DNA of 64,000 nt from Burkholderia sp. 4M9327F10 (GTDB lineage Bacteria; Pseudomonadota; Gammaproteobacteria; Burkholderiales; Burkholderiaceae). The translations under genes and the position numbers were made by a program. Position 1 is the stretch's first letter, and each line of letters starts with the position of its first letter. Positions 9,807-19,366 of the stretch are shown piece by piece. The stretch is from contig NZ_SCNV01000004.1 in assembly GCF_005503145.1 (NCBI RefSeq), positions 124,001 through 188,000 of the forward strand, written 5' to 3'. Under the pieces are notes generated by a model. The model searched no databases. It was not told the origin of the DNA and saw only the letters and a list, made by a program, of their open reading frames with translations.

Positions 9807-11000
9807 ATGCCCCTATCTCCGTTGGAAAGCCGTTTGCGCTACGAATTTCGCAATGCGGAATTGTTGCGCCAGGCTTTAACTCATCGCAGTCACAGTGCCA
9901 CGCATAACGAACGGCTGGAATTTCTCGGCGACTCCGTTCTGAATTGCGCGGTGGCTGCGCTATTGTTCCAACGTTTCGGCAAGCTGGACGAAGGCGATCT
10001 GTCCCGAGTTCGCGCCAATCTGGTCAAACAGCAGTCGCTGTACGAAATTGCTCAGGCCCTGAATATTTCGGACGGCCTGCGCCTCGGCGAGGGCGAACTG
10101 CGCAGCGGCGGCTTCCGCCGCCCGTCGATCCTCGCTGACACGCTCGAAGCGATTCTGGGCGCTATCTTCCTGGACGGCGGTTTCGAAGCCGCCCAGACGG
10201 TCATCAAGCGGCTCTATGTGCCGATTCTGGACCATATCGACCCCCGCACGCTCGGTAAGGATTCGAAGACGCTGCTGCAGGAATACCTGCAGGGTCACAA
10301 GATCGCCTTGCCGACCTACACGGTCGTGGCGACTCATGGTGCGGCGCACAATCAGCAGTTTGAGGTCGAATGCACGGTCCCGAAGCTGGAAGTGAAGGTG
10401 TCGGGTTCGGGCGCCAGCCGCCGCGCGGCCGAGCAGGCTGCAGCCAAGAAGGCGCTCGACGAGGTCATGGCGGCCGCGCCGGCCGTGGTAGCCAAGCCGA
10501 AGCGCTCGAAGGGCGCACGGGCGGCGAAAAACGCTGAGCCGGAGATCGTTCCTGGCGTGACCGGCGTGCAGACCGCGCTGGACCTGCGCGCGCCGGACCG
10601 TAAAGGCGAACGTCATACGCGTGGCGAGCCCAAGGCGGCCGTGAGCGCCGAAGCCGTCGCCGAGCGCGCGGCGCCCGCCGTGGCGCAGGCGCCGGCCCCC
10701 GCTCCCGCCCTTGCACCGCTCGCGGTAATTCGTGCCGCCCACGTGGAATACACCAACCCGGCTGTGCCGGACAAAGCGGAGAAGGCCGCGGACAAAACCG
10801 CGGACAAAGAAAAAGCGGAAAGGGCAGAGAAAGCCGAACGTGCCGACAAGCACGACAAATCCGACGCTCCCGCACGCAGCGCGGACAAACCCGCCGCAAC
10901 CCGCACCCGCGAACTCGCGCCCGGCGTAGCGGCGCCTGCCGAACTCGAACCCGGCGTTGCCGACGCGGTACAAACGCGCGTCGCCGATGCGGGCCATTGA
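9807..11000 (+). CDS. rnc: Ribonuclease III with long C-terminal extension
   Basis: RNase III cuts double-stranded RNA in rRNA maturation and mRNA control. The catalytic domain holds the signature [12 protein letters not shown] near residues 34-45 and the second acidic cluster [12 protein letters not shown] double-stranded RNA-binding domain spans about residues 155-222. Typical family length is about 225-230 residues; here a further 170 or so Ala/Lys/Pro/Glu-rich residues follow, with low-complexity D-K-A-E-K-A-like runs, and look disordered. era follows 54 bases downstream, the conserved rnc-era-recO order. Confidence 0.96.
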   Translation: MPLSPLESRLRYEFRNAELLRQALTHRSHSATHNERLEFLGDSVLNCAVAALLFQRFGKLDEGDLSRVRANLVKQQSLYEIAQALNISDGLRLGEGELRSGGFRRPSILADTLEAILGAIFLDGGFEAAQTVIKRLYVPILDHIDPRTLGKDSKTLLQEYLQGHKIALPTYTVVATHGAAHNQQFEVECTVPKLEVKVSGSGASRRAAEQAAAKKALDEVMAAAPAVVAKPKRSKGARAAKNAEPEIVPGVTGVQTALDLRAPDRKGERHTRGEPKAAVSAEAVAERAAPAVAQAPAPAPALAPLAVIRAAHVEYTNPAVPDKAEKAADKTADKEKAERAEKAERADKHDKSDAPARSADKPAATRTRELAPGVAAPAELEPGVADAVQTRVADAGH

Positions 11001-11054
11001 TTTAATGGATGCACGCCTCATCGCGCGTCCATACGAACTTGCTGTAGCCCGAAT

Positions 11055-11954
11055 ATGAACGCTTCCACTCCCACTGGTTTTCGCTGCGGCATGGTCGCGA
11101 TCGTCGGCCGCCCCAACGTCGGCAAGTCCACGCTGATGAATGCGCTGGTCGGCCAGAAAGTCAGTATTACGTCGCGCAAGGCGCAGACCACGCGCCACCG
11201 CATCACCGGCATTCACACGCTGGAAGACGCGCAGTACATCTTCGTCGACACGCCGGGTTTCCAGACCAAGCATAGCGGTGCACTGAACCGCTCGCTCAAT
11301 CGCGCGGTCACCTCCACGCTGACCTCGGTCGACGCGATCCTGTTCGTCATCGAAGCGGGCCGTTTCGGTCCGGACGACCAGAAGGTGCTCGACCTGATCC
11401 CGCCGTCGGTCCCCACGCTGCTGATCGCCAACAAACTCGACCGCGTGTCGGATAAAGACTCGCTGTTTCCGTTCATGCAGCAGGTGAGCGCGCTGCGCCA
11501 GTTCAACGAGATCGTGCCGCTGTCCGCGAAGAATCCGGACGATATCAAGCGTCTGATGGCGACGGTCAAGCCGTTCCTGCCGGAAGGCGCGCCGATCTAC
11601 GGTGAAGACGACCTGACCGATCGCAGCGAGCGTTTCCTTGCCGCCGAAATCCTGCGCGAGAAAGTCTTCCGCTGGACCGGCGACGAACTGCCGTACACCA
11701 GCACCGTGCTGATCGACAAGTTCGAAACCGAAGGCCGTCTGCGCCGCATTTTCGCGACCATCATGGTGGATCGCGACACGCACAAGGCGATGATCATCGG
11801 CCAGAAGGGCGCCAAGCTGAAGCAGATCAGCACCGAAGCGCGTCTCGACATGGAAAAGCTGTTTGACGGCCCGGTGTATCTGGAGACCTTTATCAAGGTA
11901 AAGAGTGGCTGGGCCGACAACGAAGCCGGACTCCGCGCGTATGGGTACGAATGA
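11055..11954 (+). CDS. era: GTPase Era
   Basis: Era is an essential GTPase that binds the 3' end of 16S rRNA and helps 30S maturation. The 299-residue product shows G1 (G-R-P-N-V-G-K-S-T), G3 (D-T-P-G-F), G4 (N-K-L-D) and a C-terminal KH domain with [12 protein letters not shown]. Length and motifs are standard. It lies between rnc and recO, and recO probably overlaps its 3' end. Confidence 0.97.
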   Translation: MNASTPTGFRCGMVAIVGRPNVGKSTLMNALVGQKVSITSRKAQTTRHRITGIHTLEDAQYIFVDTPGFQTKHSGALNRSLNRAVTSTLTSVDAILFVIEAGRFGPDDQKVLDLIPPSVPTLLIANKLDRVSDKDSLFPFMQQVSALRQFNEIVPLSAKNPDDIKRLMATVKPFLPEGAPIYGEDDLTDRSERFLAAEILREKVFRWTGDELPYTSTVLIDKFETEGRLRRIFATIMVDRDTHKAMIIGQKGAKLKQISTEARLDMEKLFDGPVYLETFIKVKSGWADNEAGLRAYGYE

Positions 11955-12903
11955 CGCATGGATGACGCTGCAATCCGACGCTGAACCGGACGACTTCGAG
12001 CCGGATGCGCCGGTGCGCGAGCCGTCCAAGGCTCGTGCGCCGAGGAAATCGACTTCCGCTTCCCCCGGGTCTTCTACCCGCAACACCGCGCGCCATTCCG
12101 CCGGCGAAGGCGCGGATGCATCGGCCACGTCGGCTGACGGCGAAGCGCGCAAGGCTCCCGCTCGCCGCTCGTCGCGCAGCTCCGGCTCCGAGTACAAGGT
12201 CACCGAGCAGCCGGCCTTCGTGCTGCATAGCTACCCGCATCGCGAGACCAGCCTCATCATCGACGTGCTGACGCGCGATCACGGGCGGCTCGCCCTCGTT
12301 GCCAAGGGCGCCAAGCGCCCGCACTCCGCGCTGCGCGGCGTGCTGCAGACCTTCCAGCCGCTTGCGCTGTCGTGGTCCGGCAAATCCGAAGTGCGTACGC
12401 TGACCGGCGCCGAATGGGTGGGCGGTATGCTGCCGCTCGCCGGCGACGCGTTGCTGTGCGGCTTCTACGTCAACGAGCTGCTGGTCAAATTCTGCGGACG
12501 CGAAGATCCGCATCCGCAACTGTTCCAGCACTATGTGGTGACGCTCGCGCGCCTCGCGCATGACGAGCCCGCCGTGCAGGTGCTGCGCTCGTTCGAGCGC
12601 GTGCTGCTGCGCGAGACCGGCTATGCGATGGCGCTCAACCGCACGGTGGCGCGCAAGACGGTGGTGGCGGAGGGCCGCTACGTGTTCGATCCCGAGCGCG
12701 GCGTGCGCGAAGCCTCCGACGACTTGCCCGCGCAATGGCCGGTGATCTCCGGCCAGACCTTGCTCGATATGGAAGCGGACGATTACCATCGTGCGCAGAC
12801 TGTGGCGCAAAGCAAGACGCTGATGCGCTTTTTGCTCAACACCTATCTTGGCGGCACGCCGCTCGCGACACGCCAGATCCTGATCGACCTGCAGAACTTA
12901 TGA
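11941..12903 (+). CDS. recO: DNA repair protein RecO
   Basis: RecO loads RecA onto SSB-coated DNA together with RecR. The OB-fold begins at [17 protein letters not shown] and is followed by [11 protein letters not shown] and the helical C-terminus ending in R-Q-I-L-I-D-L. Before the OB-fold is a disordered Ser/Ala/Arg-rich extension of about 75 residues not found in short RecO proteins. Candidate starts are GTG 11905, ATG 11941 and ATG 11962; none has a strong ribosome site, and 11941 is a compromise. The stop overlaps the pdxJ start as ATGA. Confidence 0.92.
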   Translation: MGTNDAWMTLQSDAEPDDFEPDAPVREPSKARAPRKSTSASPGSSTRNTARHSAGEGADASATSADGEARKAPARRSSRSSGSEYKVTEQPAFVLHSYPHRETSLIIDVLTRDHGRLALVAKGAKRPHSALRGVLQTFQPLALSWSGKSEVRTLTGAEWVGGMLPLAGDALLCGFYVNELLVKFCGREDPHPQLFQHYVVTLARLAHDEPAVQVLRSFERVLLRETGYAMALNRTVARKTVVAEGRYVFDPERGVREASDDLPAQWPVISGQTLLDMEADDYHRAQTVAQSKTLMRFLLNTYLGGTPLATRQILIDLQNL

Positions 12904-13664
12904 GCTTCTTTCTTACGTCGCCGACTGTCATCGACCTGGGCGTGAATATCGATCACGTCGCTACGCTGCGCAACGCGCGCGGCACGTCCTATCCAGACCT
13001 GATCCGCGCGGCGCTCGATGCCGAAGCGGCCGGCGCCGATGCAATCACGCTGCATCTGCGCGAGGACCGCCGCCATATCGTCGACGCCGACGTGCGCAAG
13101 CTGCGTCCGTTGCTGAAGACGCGCATGAATCTCGAATGCGCGGTGACCCAGGAGATGCTCGACATCGCTTGTGAAGTGCAGCCGCATGATGTTTGCCTCG
13201 TGCCGGAAAAGCGCGCGGAGCTGACCACGGAAGGCGGGCTCGACGTGGCCGGCCAGTTCGAAGCCGTGCGCGCCGCCTGCCAGCAACTGGCTGAAGCGAA
13301 CTCGCGCGTCTCGCTCTTCATCGATCCGGACGAAACGCAGATCCGCGCCGCCCACGAAGCGGGTGCGCCGGTGATCGAGCTGCATACCGGGCGTTACGCT
13401 GAAGCGCATGATCCTGCGGAGCAGCAGCGCGAATACGAGCGCGTCGTGCGCAGCGTCGAATTCGGCCGCTCGCTCGGCATCAAGGTAAATGCCGGTCATG
13501 GCCTGCATTACACCAACGTGCAGCAGATCGCGGCGATCGACGGCATCGTCGAGCTGAACATCGGCCACGCGATCGTCGCGCATGCGATTTTCGCCGGCTG
13601 GGATAACGCGGTCCGCGAGATGAAGGCGATCATGGTCGCCGCGCGTCTCGCCGCACGCGCATAA
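12900..13664 (+). CDS. pdxJ: Pyridoxine 5'-phosphate synthase
   Basis: PdxJ condenses 1-deoxyxylulose 5-phosphate with the PdxA product to make pyridoxine 5'-phosphate, the last ring-forming step of vitamin B6 synthesis. The 254-residue product begins near [19 protein letters not shown] and includes [14 protein letters not shown] and [10 protein letters not shown]. The ATG at 12900 overlaps the recO stop and gives the normal family length. acpS follows 13 bases downstream. Confidence 0.97.
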   Translation: MSFFLTSPTVIDLGVNIDHVATLRNARGTSYPDLIRAALDAEAAGADAITLHLREDRRHIVDADVRKLRPLLKTRMNLECAVTQEMLDIACEVQPHDVCLVPEKRAELTTEGGLDVAGQFEAVRAACQQLAEANSRVSLFIDPDETQIRAAHEAGAPVIELHTGRYAEAHDPAEQQREYERVVRSVEFGRSLGIKVNAGHGLHYTNVQQIAAIDGIVELNIGHAIVAHAIFAGWDNAVREMKAIMVAARLAARA

Positions 13665-13677
13665 CGGCTTCCCGCGC

Positions 13678-14106
13678 ATGGCAATCTACGGCATCGGCAC
13701 CGACATCGTTCAGGTCAGCCGCGTGGCGGCAGTGATGGAGCGCACCAACGGGCGCTTCGCGGAGAAAGTGCTCGGGCCCGACGAGCTGCGCGTCTATCAC
13801 GCGCGCCACGCCCGCTCGGCGGCGCGCGGTCTCGCGTTTCTCGCCACCCGTTTTTCGGCGAAAGAAGCGTTCTCCAAAGCGATCGGCCTGGGCATGCACT
13901 GGCCGATGACTTGGCGCGCGCTGCAGACGCTCAACGAGGCGAGCGGCAAGCCGATGGTGGTGGCCTCCGGCGAACTGGCCGAATGGCTCGAAGCACGCGG
14001 CATCACGGCCCGCGTGACGATCAGCGACGAGCGCGATTACGCGGTTTCGTTCGTGATCGCCGAGACGGCGGAACCCGCCGCTCCCACATCCCCTGCAACC
14101 CTCTGA
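13678..14106 (+). CDS. acpS: Holo-ACP synthase
   Basis: AcpS transfers 4'-phosphopantetheine from CoA to the serine of acyl carrier protein. The 142-residue product opens [11 protein letters not shown], with the metal-binding aspartate, and has the second signature [12 protein letters not shown] with the glutamate and lysine. The pdxJ-acpS order is widely conserved. A terminator follows immediately, so this is probably the last gene of the operon from rnc or lepA. Its substrate acpP lies at 274-513. Confidence 0.96.
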   Translation: MAIYGIGTDIVQVSRVAAVMERTNGRFAEKVLGPDELRVYHARHARSAARGLAFLATRFSAKEAFSKAIGLGMHWPMTWRALQTLNEASGKPMVVASGELAEWLEARGITARVTISDERDYAVSFVIAETAEPAAPTSPATL

Positions 14107-14114
14107 CTTCTCCT

Positions 14115-14150
14115 GGCGCGGCGCCAGCAAGCCGCGCCTTCTCTTTTTTC
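14115..14150 (+). terminator. Intrinsic terminator after acpS
   Basis: GGCGCGGC (14115-14122) and GCCGCGCC (14131-14138) form a perfect 8-bp GC stem with an 8-base loop, followed by TTCTCTTTTTTC. It separates the era-recO-pdxJ-acpS operon from nagZ. Confidence 0.85.
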
Positions 14151-14162
14151 TAGCGGAATTCG

Positions 14163-15191
14163 ATGAAAACCAATCCCGGACCGGTGATGCTCGACGTGGT
14201 CGGCAAGACGCTGACCGACGACGACAAGCGCCGCCTCGCCCATCCGATGACCGGTGGCGTGATCCTGTTCGCCCGTCACTACGAGAGCCGCGCCCAACTG
14301 GTGGCGCTGACCGACGCGATCCGCGCCGTGCGCGACGATCTGCTGATCGCGGTCGATCACGAAGGCGGCCGCGTCCAGCGCTTCCGTACCGACGGCTTCA
14401 CGGTGCTGCCGGCAATGGGCAAACTGGGCGCGCTCTGGGATTCGGACGTGCTGCATGCGACCAAGGTTACCACCGCGGTAGGCTATATCCTCGCCACCGA
14501 GTTGCGGGCCTGCGGCGTCGACATGAGCTTCACGCCGGTGCTCGACCTGAATTACGGCCAGTCGCAGGTGATCGGCGACCGCGCGTTCCATCGCGATCCG
14601 CGCGTCGTCGCCATGCTGGCGAAGAGCCTGAATCACGGCCTCGCGCTGGCGGGCATGGCGAACTGCGGCAAGCATTTCCCCGGGCACGGCTACGCGCACG
14701 CGGACTCGCACGTGGCTGTCCCGGTGGACGACCGTCCGCTCGAGGCAATTCTGCGCGACGATGTGGCGCCGTACGACTGGCTCGGCTTGACGCTCGCCTC
14801 GGTGATTCCGGCACACGTGATTTATCCGCAGGTCGATACGAAACCGGCGGGCTTTTCGCGCGTGTGGCTGCAAGAGGTGTTGCGCGGCAAGCTGCGTTTC
14901 CCCGGCGCGATCTTCAGCGATGACCTCTCGATGGAGGCCGCGCGCCAGGGCGGCACGCTCACCGAAGCAGCCACCGCAGCCTTGCAGGCAGGCTGCGACA
15001 TGGTGCTGATCTGCAATCAGCCGGAGGAAGCGGAGAAGGTGCTCGATGCGCTGCGCTTCACGCCGTCGAAGGAATCGCAGGCGCGCATCAGGCGGATGCG
15101 CCCGCGCGGCAAGGCGCTCAAGTGGAGCAAGCTGATCGCCGAGCCGGAATACCTGCAGGCGCAAACCCTGTTGCGCAGCGCATTTGCCTGA
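14163..15191 (+). CDS. nagZ: Beta-N-acetylhexosaminidase NagZ
   Basis: NagZ is a cytoplasmic family 3 glycosidase that removes GlcNAc from anhydro-muropeptides in peptidoglycan recycling; its products signal AmpC induction in related bacteria. The 342-residue product shows V-D-H-E-G-G-R-V-Q-R, the loop K-H-F-P-G-H-G with the catalytic histidine, and F-S-D-D-L-S-M with the nucleophile aspartate. There is no signal peptide, as expected. It begins after the acpS terminator and ends ten bases from the convergent response regulator gene. Confidence 0.96.
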   Translation: MKTNPGPVMLDVVGKTLTDDDKRRLAHPMTGGVILFARHYESRAQLVALTDAIRAVRDDLLIAVDHEGGRVQRFRTDGFTVLPAMGKLGALWDSDVLHATKVTTAVGYILATELRACGVDMSFTPVLDLNYGQSQVIGDRAFHRDPRVVAMLAKSLNHGLALAGMANCGKHFPGHGYAHADSHVAVPVDDRPLEAILRDDVAPYDWLGLTLASVIPAHVIYPQVDTKPAGFSRVWLQEVLRGKLRFPGAIFSDDLSMEAARQGGTLTEAATAALQAGCDMVLICNQPEEAEKVLDALRFTPSKESQARIRRMRPRGKALKWSKLIAEPEYLQAQTLLRSAFA

Positions 15192-15201
15192 ACGCTGCGG
15201 A

Positions 15202-16584
15202 TCAGTTCAGACGCATCCGCTGCAGCTTGTTGTAGAGCGTCTTCGGACTGATCCCCAGCAGTGACGCGGCGCGATGCCGCGTCCCGCCGACCGCGTCGAG
15301 CGTGGCGCGGATCAGCATTTCCTCCACATCCGCGAGCGGTGTGCCGACGGTCACCTGCACCCGGCTGCCGTTCAGATCGCGTACCCCGGCCGAACCGGTT
15401 TCGTCGGCGCGCAGCGTTTCGAGCACGTCGCCGGATGCCTGATAGGCACGCCTGACACGGTCCTGCAGTTCGCGCACGTTGCCGGGCCACTCGTAGGCCA
15501 GGCACTCGCGCAGGAAATTCGGCCCGATCTGCTTGGTCGCATCGGCGACGCCGCGTGCATTGGCTTCGCGATTCAGCTCGTCGACCATCGCTTGCGCGAG
15601 GAGCGCGGCGTCGTCGCCACGCTCGCGCAGCGGCGGCAGGGAGACCGCTGCCGCTTCGAGGCGCAGCGCGAGATCGTGATCCAGGCTGCCGTCCGCTACC
15701 GCCGCGCGTGGCGATTTGCGGGTCGACGCGATCAGCCGGAAATCGGTGACCACCGGATGCGTGCCGCCGACGCGCATGAAGGTCTGCGAATCGAGCGCGC
15801 GCAACAGCGCTTCCTGCTGCGGGCGCGGCAGTTCGGCGATTTCGTCGATAAACAGCGTGCCGCCGCTCGCCTGTTCGAACAACCCCTGCTCGCGTTGCTC
15901 GGCGCCCGCGAAGGCGCCGCGTTCGTGGCCGAACAGCACGCTATCGAGCGAGCGTTGCGCGGCGAGGCTCGCCGCCGTGCGGCAGTCGAAGGTGACGAAA
16001 GGGCCTTTGCGGCGGCGGCTCATCTCATGCAGTGTGCGTGCGGTGACTTCCTTGCCGGCGCCGGCTTCGCCGGAGATCAGCACGGCCGCTTCGGTCGGCG
16101 CGTTGTGTTCGATCATGTCGTACACATGCTGGATGGCGCCGCTCCGGCCGAGCATCGGGCCAAACCGGCCGAGCTGGCGCAGCGCGGCGCGCAGCGTCTG
16201 GACCTCTTCGGTCAGCTCGTAGGGGCGCGGAATGCGCGCGAGCAGGCTGCGCAGGCGCGGAATGTTGACGGGCTTGAGCAGGTAATCCCAGATGCCGTGG
16301 CGCAGCCCTTCTATCGCGCTTTCGACGGTGGCATTGCCCGTCATCACGATGACAGGCAGTGCGCCGCCGGGCGGTTGGGCCGGCAAATGCTGAAGCAGGT
16401 CGAGTCCGCTGCCGTCGGGCAGGTTCAGATCGACCAGCACGACGTCGGGGATGAAACGCGTCAGCGCAGCCCGCGCTTCGGCGAGCGTCGTCGCGGTGTC
16501 GACGGAAAAGCCGTCGGCGGCGAGGATCGCGGACAAGCCAGACAGGCTATTGGGATCATCTTCGACAATCAGGGCGTGTGGCAT
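15202..16584 (-). CDS. Fis-family response regulator (NtrC type) with altered GAFTGA loop
   Basis: This 460-residue protein has a receiver domain (phosphoryl site Asp52 in V-V-L-V-D-L-N), an AAA+ domain with Walker A G-E-A-G-A-G-K-E near residues 171-178, and a C-terminal Fis helix-turn-helix in R-A-A-S-L-L-G-I-S-P-K-T-L-Y. The sigma-54 contact loop reads G-A-F-A-G-A at residues 223-228 instead of GAFTGA, so activation through sigma-54 is doubtful. The ATG at 16584 starts directly before the receiver domain; an upstream in-frame TTG at 16641 is less likely. No histidine kinase gene is adjacent. Confidence 0.9.
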   Translation of the reverse strand: MPHALIVEDDPNSLSGLSAILAADGFSVDTATTLAEARAALTRFIPDVVLVDLNLPDGSGLDLLQHLPAQPPGGALPVIVMTGNATVESAIEGLRHGIWDYLLKPVNIPRLRSLLARIPRPYELTEEVQTLRAALRQLGRFGPMLGRSGAIQHVYDMIEHNAPTEAAVLISGEAGAGKEVTARTLHEMSRRRKGPFVTFDCRTAASLAAQRSLDSVLFGHERGAFAGAEQREQGLFEQASGGTLFIDEIAELPRPQQEALLRALDSQTFMRVGGTHPVVTDFRLIASTRKSPRAAVADGSLDHDLALRLEAAAVSLPPLRERGDDAALLAQAMVDELNREANARGVADATKQIGPNFLRECLAYEWPGNVRELQDRVRRAYQASGDVLETLRADETGSAGVRDLNGSRVQVTVGTPLADVEEMLIRATLDAVGGTRHRAASLLGISPKTLYNKLQRMRLN

Positions 16585-16698
16585 GGCTAGCGCTATTTTC
16601 CAGGTTGAAGGAGCCTCGGCCCCGCCGCCGGATGACGGCAACGGGCCGAGGTGCGATGGTTGGCCGCTATTCCTCGCGCAATACAGCGTGGCGCGCGG

Positions 16699-16902
16699 TC
16701 AGTCGCGGTTCGCATCGAAGAAGCGATGTACTTCACGGACGGCTTCCTCGCGAGTTTTGCCGTAGCGCTCCTGAATCAGACCGGCGAGTTTCTCGGCGTG
16801 CCCTTCGGCCTTCGTCAACTCGTCGTCTGTCAGTTCGCCCCACGCGGTTTTTGCCTTGCCAATGATCTGCTTCCACTTGCCTTTAGCAATGTCATTGTTC
16901 AT
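16699..16902 (-). CDS. CsbD-like stress protein
   Basis: This 67-residue hydrophilic protein reads M-N-N-D-I-A-K-G-K-W-K-Q-I-I-G and continues with W-G-E-L-T-D-D-E-L, the CsbD family pattern. CsbD-like proteins are abundant in stationary phase or general stress; their biochemical role is unknown. An AGGGAGA site lies about six bases before the ATG, suggesting good translation. The gene lies between the response regulator and efp, all on the minus strand but separated from efp by its terminator. Confidence 0.88.
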   Translation of the reverse strand: MNNDIAKGKWKQIIGKAKTAWGELTDDELTKAEGHAEKLAGLIQERYGKTREEAVREVHRFFDANRD

Positions 16903-17096
16903 CACGCATCTCCCTGGTGAGAAAAAGGTAAAGCCTCAACGGGCTTGTGCCTCTTGAAGCAGGGAGCGTGCCATTGACAACTACTTAAGCTTATCAATGG
17001 TTTGTCGCGCGTAATGGTTCTCGCGATGCGTTCTGATTGGCAAAATCGAAAACCGTACCGGTAAAGTTTTCCTCAACCATACACGGTCATGGAAAA

Positions 17097-17126
17097 AAGA
17101 AAAAGCGCCCAACAGGGCGCTTTTTT
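17097..17126 (-). terminator. Intrinsic terminator after efp
   Basis: GCGCCC (17105-17110) and GGGCGC (17115-17120) with an AACA loop are flanked by A-rich sequence on the left and TTTTTT on the right, so it can work on either strand. It ends efp transcription on the minus strand. A second hairpin, CCCGCGG/CCGCGGG at 17142-17159, lies between it and the efp stop. Confidence 0.8.
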
Positions 17127-17183
17127 AATCTGGCCGCCATTCCCGCGGCTTGCCGCGGGGCCGGGACCGGGCAGCGTCGACGC

Positions 17184-17741
17184 TTACGCGCGGCTGCGGT
17201 ACTCGTGGGTACGCGTGTCGATTTCGATCTTGTCGCCGATATTGCAGAAGAGCGGCACTTGCAGTTCGAAGCCGGTGTTCAGCTTGGCGTTCTTCAGCAC
17301 CTTGCCCGACGACGTATCGCCCTTGACTGCCGGTTCCGTGTAAATGATTTCGCGGACCAGCGTGGTGGGCAGTTCGACCGAAATGGCCTTCTCGTTGTAG
17401 AACACGACTTCGCAAGCCATGCCGTCTTCGAGGTAGTGCAGGGCGTCGCCCATCATTTCCGCTTCGACTTCGAACTGGTTGTAGTCGGCGTCCATGAACA
17501 CGTACATCGGGTCAGCGAAGTACGAGTAGGTCACTTCCTTGCGATCCAGCAGGACGACGTCGAACTTGTCGTCGGCCTTGTACACGGTTTCCATGCCCGC
17601 GCCGGTCAGCAGGTTCTTGAACTTCATCTTGACGACGGCGGAGTTGCGGCCCGATTTGTTGTATTCGGCCTTTTGCACGACCATCGCGTCGCTGCCGATC
17701 ATCACGACGTTGCCGGTGCGGAGTTCCTGTGCGGTCTTCAT
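17184..17741 (-). CDS. efp: Elongation factor P (arginine-32 type)
   Basis: EF-P relieves ribosome stalling at consecutive prolines. The 185-residue product starts [11 protein letters not shown] at the ATG at 17741, which has AGGACAG in front. The modification loop reads Y-N-K-S-G-R32-N. An arginine rather than lysine here is the known mark of EF-P species rhamnosylated by EarP, and earP lies just upstream on the same strand. The OB-fold C-terminus ends in the usual [13 protein letters not shown]. Confidence 0.98.
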   Translation of the reverse strand: MKTAQELRTGNVVMIGSDAMVVQKAEYNKSGRNSAVVKMKFKNLLTGAGMETVYKADDKFDVVLLDRKEVTYSYFADPMYVFMDADYNQFEVEAEMMGDALHYLEDGMACEVVFYNEKAISVELPTTLVREIIYTEPAVKGDTSSGKVLKNAKLNTGFELQVPLFCNIGDKIEIDTRTHEYRSRA

Positions 17742-18021
17742 AAAACTGTCCTGTACGAAATAAGTAGCTTCAACTGTGCTCAACGGCATACGGCGCAAGC
17801 GGGCTCGGCGCCCTGTCAAACTTCGCACACCTCGGCGCCTGGGTGCCCGCTGCCCGTTACCTTCCGATAACTGTGTTTACCCGAAAGCGGGCGCGTACAC
17901 GAGTGGCGCCGATGCGCGAGGGCGATCTGCTTCGATTGACGGTGCACAGTGACACACCGTTTGCGCGAGATTCGCCGCCGCCATCGTGCCGCGCTTGCGT
18001 CGTCGGCCGTTGGATAACCGC

Positions 18022-19266
18022 TTATTTTAACTGACTTTTTGCAAATTCGGCCAGATTTCCGGCGAGGTCGCCGAGCGCCGCCAGTTCCTGCGCCCATCCG
18101 GCCGCGCGCTGCTCGAAAGCGGCGCGGTGACGCTGGAAATCCGCCCAATCCGGCTCGCCGACGCCGTTCCACGCGTGCCAGAAGCGCGCCAGCGCGGCGC
18201 GCGCCGCGCTCGGCAGGGGGGGGGCTGTGTAGTGCGCGAGGGCGGCGTCGAGCTTGGGCAGATGGGCGTCGTCGGCTTGCGGGTAGATATGCCAGACGAA
18301 TGGACGTGCCGCCCACTGGGCGCGCACGAACGAGTCTTCGCCGCGCACGAAATTGAGGTCGCTCGCCCACAGCAAGGCGTCGTAGCCGGGTTGATCCGTG
18401 AAGGCGAGCGCATGGGCGCGCAGGCTGCCGCGCTCGGCGTGCGAGCCGGCCGCGAATGCCGGCAGGCCGAAAAAGCGCGCGATCGCGCCCGAAATCCGCC
18501 CTTCGGGTACCAGCAGCTCGATGGGCGCCGGACTATCGCGCCATTGTTCGAGCAGGCTTTCGACGGCGGGATTTTCGTAGGCAAAGAGTGAGATTACCGT
18601 GGCGCCGGGGTGGGGAGCGGCGAGGCCAGTGGCCTGGCGCCACCATGCCTCGCGCGCCGGCGGCGAGGCTTCGAAGGCAGCCCGCGCGGCATCCAGATGG
18701 CGCTCCTTGAGCACGCCGCCTGTGCCGGTGCCGAGTCCCGGGAAAAAGAATGTCTTGGTCAGCGGATAGCGCGGGTGCGGCGATTGACGCAGATGGAAGT
18801 CGGCCACCCAGTCTTCGGCGCTCAGGTATTCGAGGTTCAGCCACACCGGCGCGCGCTCGCGGCGCGCCATCCCGGCCACGTAGACGTGCGGCAGCTCGCA
18901 GCCGAACGCCTCGATGACCACGTCCGCCACTTCCAGTATGTCGCCCGCATGCGCCGGTTCGTGCCAATGCTCGATGACAATGCCGCTCACCGCCTGGCGG
19001 CTGCGCTCGACCTCCAGCGCGGGGCAGAGCTTCTTGAACGCGTGCAGGTCGTCGACGAAAACGCGCACTTGCCAGCCGTGTTCGCTGGTCAGCTGGCGCG
19101 CGAGGCGCCAGCACACGCCGATATCGCCGAAGTTATCGATTACCGCGCAGAACAGGTCGCAGGCAATGGCGCCGTCTGGCGGCGTCTGCGTGGGGACTGA
19201 CTGGGCGGCTTGCGAGGCAGGGGCGGACGAGGCGGGCGGGCGCGCGGAGGACATGGTGGCCGGCAT
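18022..19266 (-). CDS. earP: EF-P arginine rhamnosyltransferase EarP
   Basis: EarP transfers rhamnose from dTDP-L-rhamnose to Arg32 of EF-P. The 414-residue product has the EarP start I-D-N-F-G-D-I-G-V-C-W-R-L-A-R-Q-L after a disordered Ala/Ser/Pro-rich leader of about 35 residues, and the nucleotide-sugar region F-V-R-G-E-D-S-F-V-R-A-Q-W-A. Adjacency to an arginine-type efp 280 bases downstream on the same strand supports the call. The dTDP-rhamnose genes are not in the window. A second ATG at 19254 is a possible start. Confidence 0.93.
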   Translation of the reverse strand: MPATMSSARPPASSAPASQAAQSVPTQTPPDGAIACDLFCAVIDNFGDIGVCWRLARQLTSEHGWQVRVFVDDLHAFKKLCPALEVERSRQAVSGIVIEHWHEPAHAGDILEVADVVIEAFGCELPHVYVAGMARRERAPVWLNLEYLSAEDWVADFHLRQSPHPRYPLTKTFFFPGLGTGTGGVLKERHLDAARAAFEASPPAREAWWRQATGLAAPHPGATVISLFAYENPAVESLLEQWRDSPAPIELLVPEGRISGAIARFFGLPAFAAGSHAERGSLRAHALAFTDQPGYDALLWASDLNFVRGEDSFVRAQWAARPFVWHIYPQADDAHLPKLDAALAHYTAPPLPSAARAALARFWHAWNGVGEPDWADFQRHRAAFEQRAAGWAQELAALGDLAGNLAEFAKSQLK

Positions 19267-19366
19267 CCGGGTCTCGGACGCGTGCGGAATGTTCTAAACT
19301 GGCGATTCTAAAGCACTCACCCCACTCTCCGCGTGAATCCCGGCGCGGTGCTCAGCCCGATTCTGC

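Noticed and set aside
9960..12203. A 747-codon minus-strand frame across rnc, era and recO.
   Set aside because: It crosses three conserved genes; the sequence is low complexity and lacks family motifs.
15274..16590. A 438-codon plus-strand frame opposite the response regulator.
   Set aside because: The minus strand carries clear receiver, AAA+ and Fis domains; the plus-strand product resembles nothing.
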